DNA of 64,000 nucleotides from a virus. The DNA is taken from positions 62,001 to 126,000 of the IMG/VR virus record IMGVR_UViG_3300044796_000662; one strand, given 5' to 3'. Below the pieces are notes generated by a model, which was not told where the DNA came from, did no database searches, and saw only the letters and a list, made by a program, of their open reading frames with translations. The position numbers and the translations under genes were made by a program. This document shows, in pieces, positions 55,201-62,759 of the stretch. Each line of letters begins with the position of its first letter. The first letter of the stretch is position 1.

Positions 55201-56857
55201 CCGCGTCACCGCCAGAAACGCCTGTCTTGAGGGACGAGACCGGGAAGACGATGATGTCGTTGGGACCGAAAGTGCTTGCGGTGTTGCCGACGCCACGGAA
55301 GGTCTGGTTCGCAGCAATCGTCAGCGAGTAGGTGGCATCTGCCACCGAGGCCGGCGGCGTAGCGCTGGTCGGGTCGATCACCATCTCGACCTTCTGCATC
55401 GTCGCAGCGTCCGAGAAGATCATCCGGATGTTGTCCGGAGCGTCCAGCTTGTTGATGCCGAGGGAGGCCGACGAAGACGAGATCTTGTCCTGGTAGTTGA
55501 CGAAGGGTCCCTGAGGTCCCGCGCCCGAGCGCTTCCAGGTCCCTTGCAGGTTGCCGCGAAGCAGCCTGTCGAGCCCCTGCGCCAGAACCGACTCGTAGTC
55601 GAACCCGTTGGGGTTCACGACGTGACGGAGATCGAGCAGGTCGGTCCGAGCGATCTGGTCCGAGAAGAGCCCATCCGGACGACCCGAGATGACCGTGATC
55701 GTGGAGTTGGCCACGTGCTGTTCCGCACGCGAACCGTTCACACCACGGGTCAGGCCGCCGAGCGTTGTGCCCGTGATGGCCGAGTACGTCATGTACTCGT
55801 CGCCGATCTTGATGAGGACAGGCGTCGAGGGCGTTGCCGGCAGCGGGATGTTCGTGGCCGAGACAAGCGTTGCGCTCGTAGACGTAGCCGAGAGGGTGCT
55901 CGCGATCTGCGGCACCGTGGAGAACGTCTTGAACCCCGTCGCATCGACCGCAAGCGGGTTGCGGTTGAAGCCGCCGTTGAGGTTCTGGGACGGATCTCCG
56001 TTCCAGGCGCTTGCGTTGCGACGGAAGACCGCAGAGAGCGGGATGGCGTACGTGTACCCATCCACCGTTGCGAGGGTGTTGGAAGTGTTCCCATCGCCCG
56101 CACGCCAGAGACCAGGGTCTCCGAGTGCCGAGCGCATGTTCGAGAACGTGTACGTGGTCGGAGAAGCCGAGGTGCCCTGACCGAAGACGGTCGTGGGGTC
56201 GAAGCCGTCAGGGTTCGTTGAAAGACCGACGATGCCCGGAACGACTCGAATGCGGTACTGGAGCTGAACACGCTCGGTCGTTTCGAATCCGATGGACGGA
56301 TCCTGGATGTCGTCCGCCAGGTAGCTCATGCCACCGAGGACGTTGCCGTACGTGTAGATGGCCGAAACCGAGGGCTTGTTCAGTGACGACGGGTTCGGTG
56401 GGACGCGCGCAAGCCACGCTTCGAGGAAGACGAAGTCGATGCGCGTGTCGCCCGCGTTGTTCGGCGGCGGGTTCATCGCGACGACGTTGTACGTGTCCAC
56501 GTTGTCCGGAGAGCCCGGAGGCGTGCCGGTGAGCGTGCCCGTGACAGGGATGAGCCAGCCGTTGACGACGGCCCACTCGACCGCCTGGGACTCACCCGTG
56601 CGCTGACGACCAAACCTCCACCAGTTCGACCACGTGGGGTTCGTGATGAGCGCAGCGGAGTTGTTGGTCTCGTTGCCGAGCCATCCCGAAGGCGTACCGC
56701 GAGAAACGAGGATCTGTTGCCAGTTGCTCGCGAGGTCCTGGAGGAGATTCAGCTCCGCATCGAGCGGGGGCTTGCCTTGCTGCCAGATGACATCAAGGAA
56801 CTGCCTCGCAATCGGGCTGAGAACCCTGCTGGTCCCGGGACCATAGTTGTTGCCCAT
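52295..56857 (-). CDS. Large virion appendage or baseplate-type protein, 1520 aa
   Basis: The start (ARQFLDVIWQQGKPPLDAEL, then NLLQ) matches the opening of phage baseplate/fibre-hub proteins that begin with a QxGRxxxDAELN-type segment. The rest is Ser/Thr/Asn/Gly-rich beta sequence. Around 600-680 it holds a repeat of the type NNSGLIEITTSFPHGLVTNQ..VVGVSAANAIWTV..FTLNGSSFSGAYTSGGYI, also found in fibre-type proteins here. Probably a wedge or fibre that contacts the host. Confidence 0.85.
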   Translation of the reverse strand: MGNNYGPGTSRVLSPIARQFLDVIWQQGKPPLDAELNLLQDLASNWQQILVSRGTPSGWLGNETNNSAALITNPTWSNWWRFGRQRTGESQAVEWAVVNGWLIPVTGTLTGTPPGSPDNVDTYNVVAMNPPPNNAGDTRIDFVFLEAWLARVPPNPSSLNKPSVSAIYTYGNVLGGMSYLADDIQDPSIGFETTERVQLQYRIRVVPGIVGLSTNPDGFDPTTVFGQGTSASPTTYTFSNMRSALGDPGLWRAGDGNTSNTLATVDGYTYAIPLSAVFRRNASAWNGDPSQNLNGGFNRNPLAVDATGFKTFSTVPQIASTLSATSTSATLVSATNIPLPATPSTPVLIKIGDEYMTYSAITGTTLGGLTRGVNGSRAEQHVANSTITVISGRPDGLFSDQIARTDLLDLRHVVNPNGFDYESVLAQGLDRLLRGNLQGTWKRSGAGPQGPFVNYQDKISSSSASLGINKLDAPDNIRMIFSDAATMQKVEMVIDPTSATPPASVADATYSLTIAANQTFRGVGNTASTFGPNDIIVFPVSSLKTGVSGGDADQIRWVFDSLHTAVTLRIDGQTAPIPNTLYTVVGSSSVGGATPSSPGVSNVTNNSGLIEITTSFPHGLVTNQIVKITGVVGVSAANAIWTVTVIDPTHFTLNGSSFSGAYTSGGYIQGPNLTPNDDLWVIFAAGFPATSNNIYVTLNVMYGAGRGLARRPTSVQNITFTTPSTELLLNPVGAPASNIPVNTSWVLLWSKYRNTPYRMNLPVTTSTYADLGSKSVVIQPFRQIIWPATATTIDGTAANVSTQAAVVTSSTGATSGGTTFTDSSAPFTSGMVGYALQLGSGPQPGRYTIKAYSSSTSVTLDRPVATGSGLIYTVNVAQGLMPLKAQDGVTPKWTTTDPLQIFSGNTDNPNTRNVYITLPRSFVPNWGEVDVPILHGDNSTFNEGINFMLLSNKGATPPVGSSNYVSYASLGGLTWAVFSTTNYATPTPGPATYNTKYLVGGLEFAGMQFFSDTRNLGRQGLQLPPFYGIARLFAVYEAGDYKLNGSAYNGPDRTARGAGATNLLRQDNSTATFWIEIDQDGDSTFILNANSIDITRSTVNPIANFAAGNYIIEASVFGFDRSAFDISQECRIVLSRNRTQAINAGSDNSANINLPIAGPTSVLPGPATATDSMLVNYSRTPYQGDPWGSQTNYIDVQQALGPLQTATAYQLDSTELTQSALTRPNQKALQVLASVGFATTLGTGRYAGDSPIGANQRLQTGSLPMDFRNVGIENFLQYPPTSSTQPRPNVLTGFIPSPPEVATDYLGATERLPLGALFRDKDFRGEPLTNLSALNVFPDIGEGVLFSNLTSSTVYEQTAAVLDTATSATGNAGAVIAQVDGEPTNYSLLVNYRVNRGGSAFTVSGPNPGGEVGTLHPVVISPSGTTNVLQGRAYLVRNMPTSVGAQEVSAGNELMMLVVTTVQRLTDSNPHAGIVQISTNGSLEGYSAADLYRLDGHPITNDNVRLDTNPATITLSQRAV

Positions 56858-56910
56858 CTACATTCCCTCTCGCACTCGCCGTCTATCAGTAAGTTAGTGG
56901 GCGAAAACCC

Positions 56911-57564
56911 TTAGTACAGAAGCGCCCAGCTACCGACCCAGAGCGTGCTCGCACTCGCGTTCGTGATCTGAACGATGAGCTGATTGCTCTGATCGGGGGC
57001 AGGAACGTTCCCAGGGGCACTGTCCACCGCAGCCACGTAATTGGCGCCGTTGTTGAAGCTCACCTGAGCAGTCGTGTACGCGCCCGTCGTCGGCAGCTCG
57101 TTGTAGTTGCGCATGAAGCGGCTGTTACTGGGGTCCGTCGTCACGAAGTTGAAGACCTCCCAGGTGAAGAGGAAGGCCGAGGGCGTCGAAGCGAGGGTCT
57201 GCACGTTGCTCGTGAGCGTTGCCCCAGGCGCCAGAGAGATCGTGCTGCGCTGCCCGAACGTCCCCTTCGTGTTCGAGGCGCTCAGGTTGACACCGCTCGT
57301 ATCGAGCAGGTCGTCGTAGATGACGTGCGTGAAGCCCGCGTAGATCGAGAGAAGCCCCTCGTACTTCTTCGTGAGAAGGTCCCCACAGTTCGTCGGGATC
57401 GCTGGGTTGCCCGTTGATGGGTCGATCAGCGGGATGTTCTTGGGGAGCCGGACAACGAAACCGCCGTTGAGAAGCGTCTGGTTGTTCTCGGGCGTGTCCA
57501 CGCCGATGATCGGGGACGAGGCCACGGGGCTCGTGAAGGCATCGATCAGGTAGTGCTCGCTCAT
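56911..57564 (-). CDS. Virion structural-type protein, 217 aa
   Basis: Polar, beta-rich, Ser/Thr/Asn-rich, with no catalytic motif. It sits between the large appendage gene and the plus-strand lipoprotein and resembles a small receptor-binding or decoration protein. The upstream 20-40 bases (ACTGATAG then ATGTAG before the ATG) are similar to those before the 56857 gene, suggesting shared control. Confidence 0.75.
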   Translation of the reverse strand: MSEHYLIDAFTSPVASSPIIGVDTPENNQTLLNGGFVVRLPKNIPLIDPSTGNPAIPTNCGDLLTKKYEGLLSIYAGFTHVIYDDLLDTSGVNLSASNTKGTFGQRSTISLAPGATLTSNVQTLASTPSAFLFTWEVFNFVTTDPSNSRFMRNYNELPTTGAYTTAQVSFNNGANYVAAVDSAPGNVPAPDQSNQLIVQITNASASTLWVGSWALLY

Positions 57565-57638
57565 CTACATCCTCGCGATCCCTCCCCTATCAGTGGAATC
57601 GTGATGTAGGATAGCTACCCACCCTAAAGAGGGGTCAG

Positions 57639-57667
57639 GTTGATTCGGGACCGTCTTGGGTTGTAGT
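57639..57667 (+). promoter_or_regulatory. Bipartite promoter, copy C
   Basis: GTTGATTC (57639-57646), 11 bases, GGGTTGTAGT (57658-57667). 21 bases later comes the lipoprotein ATG, with GGAAGGAG between, so this copy has a leader and ribosome-binding site. It links the lipoprotein gene to the same control as the 16.7-18.1 kb cluster. Confidence 0.78.
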
Positions 57668-57688
57668 TCCTGTGGAAGGAGCCCGATC

Positions 57689-59077
57689 ATGTGGTGCAAT
57701 TTTTTGGGGGTCTCGGCGGCGGTTGTTTTCTCGGCGGTTCTCGCGGGATGCGGAGGCGCACCGTTCACGGCGGGTGACGCTGTCGGTGACCCCCCGGACT
57801 CTGGCGCTGGCACGGTCGATTCCGGATGCTGCGGCGACGTTCTGAGCCCCGAGGCGGGCCAGGACTCGCAGCCGACCCCCGAGGCCGGACAGGACTCGAA
57901 CCCCGGCCAGGGCCAGGACAGCGGCTCCTGCGTGACCTGCCAGGACGCGGCTCCCGAAGCGGCTCCTCAAGACAGCGGTCACGTCGAGACGGACTCCGGC
58001 TCCTCGAACCATGACAGCGGAACGGACCAGGACTCTGGCACGCCGGATTCCGGCACCGTTCTCTCGGACTCGGGCACGACCTCGCAGGACTCGGGCACGA
58101 CGACCCTTGACAGTGGGACTGGATGCTCGACCGGCGAGACCCTCTGCAACGGTTCCTGCCAGCCTGGCGTCTGCGTCCTCGCGACCGGCACGGTGGGCTC
58201 CTACAACTCCGGGATCGCGGTGGCCTCCGGCTCTGTGTTCTGGTCTTCGTCAACGGCGGTCCTGGACGAGCCGACTTCGGGCGGTTCGCCTTCTACCTTC
58301 GTCCCGAGCGCCAGCGAGTACGTCGCTGTGGACGCCACGAACGTCTACTGGACGACCTCGGACTCCGTCCTCAAGTCTCCGCTGATTGGCGGAAGCGTCA
58401 CCACGCTCGCTACAGGGTTGAAGACTCCCATGGGCATCACCGTGGACGCCGCGAACGTCTACTGGACCAACCAGGGCACCCTGAACAATGACGGCACGGT
58501 GGTGAAGTGCGCGAAGAGCGGGTGCAATCTGCTTCCCACGGTGCTCGCGGCCGGACAGAGTGACCCTGAGGGTATCGCCGTAGACGCCACGAACGTCTAC
58601 TGGACCAACATCAACCCCTCGGATGCCACCAGCGGTTCTATTGCGAGCGTGTCGATTGGCGGCAGCATTCCGACCACGATCGCCACGAACCAGTTCAACC
58701 CTGTCGCTGTTGTCTCGGATGGAACGAACCTGTACTGGACCAACACCGGGGACAACTCCGCCGCCAACGGTCAGATTGTGGAGTGTGTGATCGGGTCTTG
58801 TGCCGGCACGCAGGTCGCTCTCGCAATCTCGCAGCATCGCCCGTACGGTCTCGTCGTGGATGCAACGAACGTGTATTGGACCAACGTCGGCACGACCACC
58901 GCGAACTCCGGCTCCGTCCTGAGCGTTCCGATCTCCGGCCAGGGTCAGGTGGCCCCCAAGGTTCTTGCTTCTGGTCAGGGTGAGCCCACGAGCCTCACCA
59001 TGGATGCATCGAACCTCTACTGGATCGACATCTACCAGAGCGCTGTCGGTCCCACGGTGAACAAGGTCGCGAAGTAG
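57689..59077 (+). CDS. Beta-propeller lipoprotein of myxobacterial type, 462 aa
   Basis: Lipobox MWCNFLGVSAAVVFSAVLAGC (C21). Then a long Asp/Ser/Gly linker (QDSGTDQDSG-like), a CSTGETLCNGSCQPGVCV Cys motif, and about six propeller blades, each with VDATNVYWTN-like WT-N signature. Likely exported and anchored to the outer membrane. The only plus-strand gene in the virion region, converging with the fibre gene so that the two stops touch. Looks like a host-derived extra (moron) gene; roles in lysogeny, exclusion or host surface change are open. Confidence 0.88.
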   Translation: MWCNFLGVSAAVVFSAVLAGCGGAPFTAGDAVGDPPDSGAGTVDSGCCGDVLSPEAGQDSQPTPEAGQDSNPGQGQDSGSCVTCQDAAPEAAPQDSGHVETDSGSSNHDSGTDQDSGTPDSGTVLSDSGTTSQDSGTTTLDSGTGCSTGETLCNGSCQPGVCVLATGTVGSYNSGIAVASGSVFWSSSTAVLDEPTSGGSPSTFVPSASEYVAVDATNVYWTTSDSVLKSPLIGGSVTTLATGLKTPMGITVDAANVYWTNQGTLNNDGTVVKCAKSGCNLLPTVLAAGQSDPEGIAVDATNVYWTNINPSDATSGSIASVSIGGSIPTTIATNQFNPVAVVSDGTNLYWTNTGDNSAANGQIVECVIGSCAGTQVALAISQHRPYGLVVDATNVYWTNVGTTTANSGSVLSVPISGQGQVAPKVLASGQGEPTSLTMDASNLYWIDIYQSAVGPTVNKVAK

Positions 59078-60166
59078 TTACTGCGTCCAATCGACGCGCA
59101 GGTACCCAGGCCCACCGACACCACCTGCGCGTCCAACTCGGCTTGCAGTCGCATCGTCTTGGATGCCACCACCGCCACCACCACCGCCACCGACAAGCCC
59201 GGGAGAACCGTTAGCCGAACTGGCGTACACGCCGCCCGCACCACCGTTGCCACCGGCCGTACCTGGAACGTTACCAGCCCCACCGCCACCACCGCCCATA
59301 GCAGTGCCGAAAGTGTAGCTCGTCGAACCGCCACTTCCGAAAGCAGTGCTACCACCGATGACCGCAGGCTGACCTGTGGTGCCTATCGCGAAGTTGGTAA
59401 GGTCGTTCGATCCGAGACCGCCGGCCGAGGCAACCGTTGGGAGGAAAGGCGGCACGGTGGTGTTGTATCCCGGTGCCCCGTTGGAAGTCGCGGGACTGCC
59501 ACCCGGCGAGTAGGCTGTACCGCTGTTGCTTCCGATCCCTCCCGAGCCTCCTTGGCCACCCGTTGCGAGAATGTTACCGCCCCAAGTGGTGCTGCCACCA
59601 TTACCCCCGCTCTGACCGTTACCGTCCGGAGCAGTGCCACCGTTGCCGCTCGTCCCACCAGCCCCAACGATGATGATGTACGAGGAACCGGGTGCGATGG
59701 CCGGGGTCGTGGTCGAGTCCAAGATCAGGCGGGTTGCCAAAGCTCCGGCCCCACCCCCACCACTTCCGCTCTTGTTGGTACCCGACAAGAGCGTTCCGCC
59801 CGACCCACCGCCGCCACCGCCGCCACCGCACGCTGTCACAACAACGCTCGTCACACCCGCAGGGACGTAGAATGCGAAGCGCCAGGTGATGGTGCCGGGG
59901 TCCTCGATCACCGCGCTCGGGTTGTAGACGATGGCCTCGTAGATGGACGAGACAGCGATGATGGGGAAGGTACCGTTGTTGACCGAGTTGGCTGCCCCCG
60001 AAAGAATGAGGGACTGTCCAATCATCGTGTTGTTCATGGTCCCAGAACCATCCGGGTTCTGAAGACCGCCAACGGCCATACCGATGCCGCCGAACTGGCC
60101 AACGGCCGGAACGTAGCCCGTAGAGGCAAAGCGAGAGGTGAAAATAGCGTAGTGCGAGCGTGCCAT
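59078..60166 (-). CDS. Gly-rich tail fibre or receptor-binding-type protein, 362 aa
   Basis: Start MARSHYAIFTS chosen. N-terminal 130 residues contain the SGAANSVNNGTFPIIAVSS module shared with the last gene of the window. From about 135 onward it is poly-Gly loops (GGGGGGGGSGG, GGGGGGAGNVPG) with hydrophobic strands, the layout of a polyglycine sandwich fold seen in phage adhesins. Probably the host-binding tip. Confidence 0.82.
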   Translation of the reverse strand: MARSHYAIFTSRFASTGYVPAVGQFGGIGMAVGGLQNPDGSGTMNNTMIGQSLILSGAANSVNNGTFPIIAVSSIYEAIVYNPSAVIEDPGTITWRFAFYVPAGVTSVVVTACGGGGGGGGSGGTLLSGTNKSGSGGGGAGALATRLILDSTTTPAIAPGSSYIIIVGAGGTSGNGGTAPDGNGQSGGNGGSTTWGGNILATGGQGGSGGIGSNSGTAYSPGGSPATSNGAPGYNTTVPPFLPTVASAGGLGSNDLTNFAIGTTGQPAVIGGSTAFGSGGSTSYTFGTAMGGGGGGAGNVPGTAGGNGGAGGVYASSANGSPGLVGGGGGGGGGIQDDATASRVGRAGGVGGPGYLRVDWTQ

Positions 60167-60173
60167 GTTTACC

Positions 60174-62759
60174 TCAGCTCGATGAAACGAACCAGTTGGT
60201 CCCATCCGACGTGAGCTGCCAGGTACCCCAGGCAGAATCCAACAGGTACGGACCCGTAGTACCGTTGATGGTCTGAGACCCCGTGGGCAGAAGCAAAAAC
60301 GGGTAAGTCCCAAGGTTGCCGGTCTGGTCGATGAAGGCCACGCGGCGACCGGCGTACTTCCCAGCGGTCAAATCTGGCAGAGTGAACGTGATCGCGGCAA
60401 CGCCCGTTTGCAGGAAGACAGTGGCGTCGTCGTACCCCGCAGAGTCCAACGAGTACGGGCCGGTGGACGGACCGCAAACACGTGTGTTGCTGTAGGGCGT
60501 CCGACCTTGAAGGACGTACCAAGAGGTTCCGTCGCACTCCAGGATGTACTGAGCGTTGGGGCTTGTGAGCGGGTAGGTAGTGTGACCCTGAATGAGTTCT
60601 GCGCTCTTCGCCGTGCCGCCGCTCACGTACGCGTTGACGAACGTGGTCCCGTCGAGCAGGAAAGTGAACGAGTCAATCACAGTGACGAAGAAGGTACCGT
60701 TCGCTTCTGTCGTGCCGGTGACCCCAGAGATGGTCACCTGTCCGTGCGTGACGAAGGTGTGCGAAGCCGTGAAGACTTCGATCTGACCACCTGCACCCGA
60801 GACGATGTTGCTGACTGCGACCGCACCGCCCGTACCGTTGAAAGGCTGCAACGTGACTGCGGAAGACGTGCTCACGGAGCTGTCCGTCATCAGGTAGATG
60901 CGCTGACCCGACCTCGTGTAGGGGTCCTGAAGATTGAAGTTGGAGCTACCTGATCCCGTGAGCGTGACCGTCGAGTCACCCTGCTGGAGGTTCGTGCCGC
61001 CAGAAGCCTTGCGGACAGCGAAACGGTCGTTGATGTACCCCAGGAGGAACGAGAGCTGCACGCCGAGCGCGTACTCGGGCAGGTTGTAGGGCGGGCTCAA
61101 GCCCGTGCCGCTGTTCGCAATCGCCCCCGAGCCGACACGATCGCTACCCGAAGTGGAGAAGTACGACGCCGTTGCCGACTGCGCCGTATACGAACCCGTG
61201 TAGGTCGAGCTGAAGAGCGTGTAGTGAGTCGAATCGATCCGCGTCGCTGCCCAACCGCCGTTGAGCACCATGCCGCCGGACGTCACCGCGCCCGAGATGA
61301 CGAGGTACAACACAGACGAGAAGGGGAACGCCGGCAAGAGAGGCTCTTGCGTGTGGATCTGGATGAGACCACCGTTGTTGGAGACGTCGAGGACAGTGGT
61401 CCCCACGAGGGTCCCGTACTGGAACGTGCCCCCGCCGATGTAGTTTTTGTTGAACGTCGAGCTTTGCAGGTCGTAGGTGTACGCGTTGATCTGCGTGACG
61501 ACCCACAACCCGTTGGCTTCCCCGGCACCAGAAACGTTCTGGATGATGACGTGACTACCCGTGGGGACGCTGACACTGGAGGCCAGCGTCACACGAATGA
61601 GCCCAGACCCATTGTTTGCAACGTTGACGATCTGAGCGTTACCACCCGTCTGGCTGCCCATCGCAGAGACGAAGCTCTCGATGAGGCTCTGCACCGAGCC
61701 CGCGGTCGGAGCCCCTGGACCCTGAGAAACGGTGGGTGTGGTGCCGTCTGCAAGAGTCGCGAGCGTCTGGCGAGCGCCGATACGGTCGCTACCCGTGGCC
61801 AATGCCCAGGAGATTTGCGGAAGGGAGCCCGTTGCGGTGAAGGTGGTCGGGCCAGGGAAGTTGGCCGTCAGCACGATAGCCGTACCCGTAACACTGAGCA
61901 CCGTGGCCGAGTAGTACGTGCCGCTGCAATCGAACAGGATGATGTCGCCCGGGATGATGACACCCGTCTGACTGGTGGTAGCCGTGACGTTCGGGCTCAA
62001 GCCCACGACACTGAACGTACCGGAGAGCGGGACACCGATGTCCGTGACAGCGCTGGCCCAAGACCCGCCCGGAACTGACGCGGAGAACTGGCTCGTTGGC
62101 GTCAACGGGAACGTCCCATTGTTGCCCGCGTGCACTGAATCGTAGACGGTGATGTTCCAGCCGTAGTAGTTCAGCCAGTTCGAACCGAGGTTGATGCCCT
62201 GGATCAGGACGTTCGGACCACCGGCCACGATGGACATGGCGGTGCCGCTCGTCTCCTGAGCCAGCATCCGGATCACCTGATCGAGCAGGTTTTGGAGCGT
62301 ACCGGCGCCCGTGTTCAAGCTCGGGGCGAGACCGTCCACGAACGCCACGTCGAGAGACGACGCACCGATCGCGCTCATGCCCTGTGTACCAGTCGGGGAA
62401 CCGAGCTGCGTGATCAAGTTCTCAAGCAGCGCTTGGAGTGTGCCACCCGTGACCGTGTTGCTGTTTGCGAGAGTTGCGGTCGTCGGGCTCGTACCGCTGA
62501 TCCTGTCCGCAGCGGAGTGCAGACGGGTCAGGTTGGTCAGGTCCGTGATGAACTTCGTGAGCTGCGCCCCGACGTTCGTTGCGGGGTTCGTGGTCCCGTC
62601 CAACCAAGGGCCGTCACCGACCCAAGAGACCTGGCTCGCAAGAGCAGCTCCACCACCGCCGCCGCTGGGGGCGAGGAGTGCCGAAGCCGGAACCGTGCCG
62701 ACCGAGAGCTTGCCCGGCCCCGGGTTGACCGAGGAAAGGGGGTCAGAAGTGGACGGCAT
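60174..62759 (-). CDS. Tail fibre-type protein with repeated modules, 861 aa
   Basis: Beta-rich, with three or four copies of a roughly 65-residue repeat: VANNGSGLIRVTLASS..SGAGEANGLWVVTQINAYTYDL; DVSNNGGLIQIHT; SGAGGQIEVFTAS..VTGTTEANGTFFVTVIDSFTF. The same module occurs once in the 1520-aa protein. The first 40 residues are Pro/Gly-rich. Fibre shaft is the most likely role. Confidence 0.82.
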   Translation of the reverse strand: MPSTSDPLSSVNPGPGKLSVGTVPASALLAPSGGGGGAALASQVSWVGDGPWLDGTTNPATNVGAQLTKFITDLTNLTRLHSAADRISGTSPTTATLANSNTVTGGTLQALLENLITQLGSPTGTQGMSAIGASSLDVAFVDGLAPSLNTGAGTLQNLLDQVIRMLAQETSGTAMSIVAGGPNVLIQGINLGSNWLNYYGWNITVYDSVHAGNNGTFPLTPTSQFSASVPGGSWASAVTDIGVPLSGTFSVVGLSPNVTATTSQTGVIIPGDIILFDCSGTYYSATVLSVTGTAIVLTANFPGPTTFTATGSLPQISWALATGSDRIGARQTLATLADGTTPTVSQGPGAPTAGSVQSLIESFVSAMGSQTGGNAQIVNVANNGSGLIRVTLASSVSVPTGSHVIIQNVSGAGEANGLWVVTQINAYTYDLQSSTFNKNYIGGGTFQYGTLVGTTVLDVSNNGGLIQIHTQEPLLPAFPFSSVLYLVISGAVTSGGMVLNGGWAATRIDSTHYTLFSSTYTGSYTAQSATASYFSTSGSDRVGSGAIANSGTGLSPPYNLPEYALGVQLSFLLGYINDRFAVRKASGGTNLQQGDSTVTLTGSGSSNFNLQDPYTRSGQRIYLMTDSSVSTSSAVTLQPFNGTGGAVAVSNIVSGAGGQIEVFTASHTFVTHGQVTISGVTGTTEANGTFFVTVIDSFTFLLDGTTFVNAYVSGGTAKSAELIQGHTTYPLTSPNAQYILECDGTSWYVLQGRTPYSNTRVCGPSTGPYSLDSAGYDDATVFLQTGVAAITFTLPDLTAGKYAGRRVAFIDQTGNLGTYPFLLLPTGSQTINGTTGPYLLDSAWGTWQLTSDGTNWFVSSS

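Noticed and set aside
56858-57600. Similar ACTGATAG plus ATGTAG sequences before two virion genes as a separate promoter class
   Set aside because: Only two copies with variable spacing; noted under the 56911 gene but not claimed as a class.
57830-58130. Asp-Ser-Gly repeat region suspected as a DNA repeat or CRISPR-like array
   Set aside because: Repeats are irregular and coding, forming a linker of the lipoprotein; no regular spacers.
59918-59927. GGGTTGTAG match within the fibre gene
   Set aside because: Lacks the upstream box and any following start codon with support.
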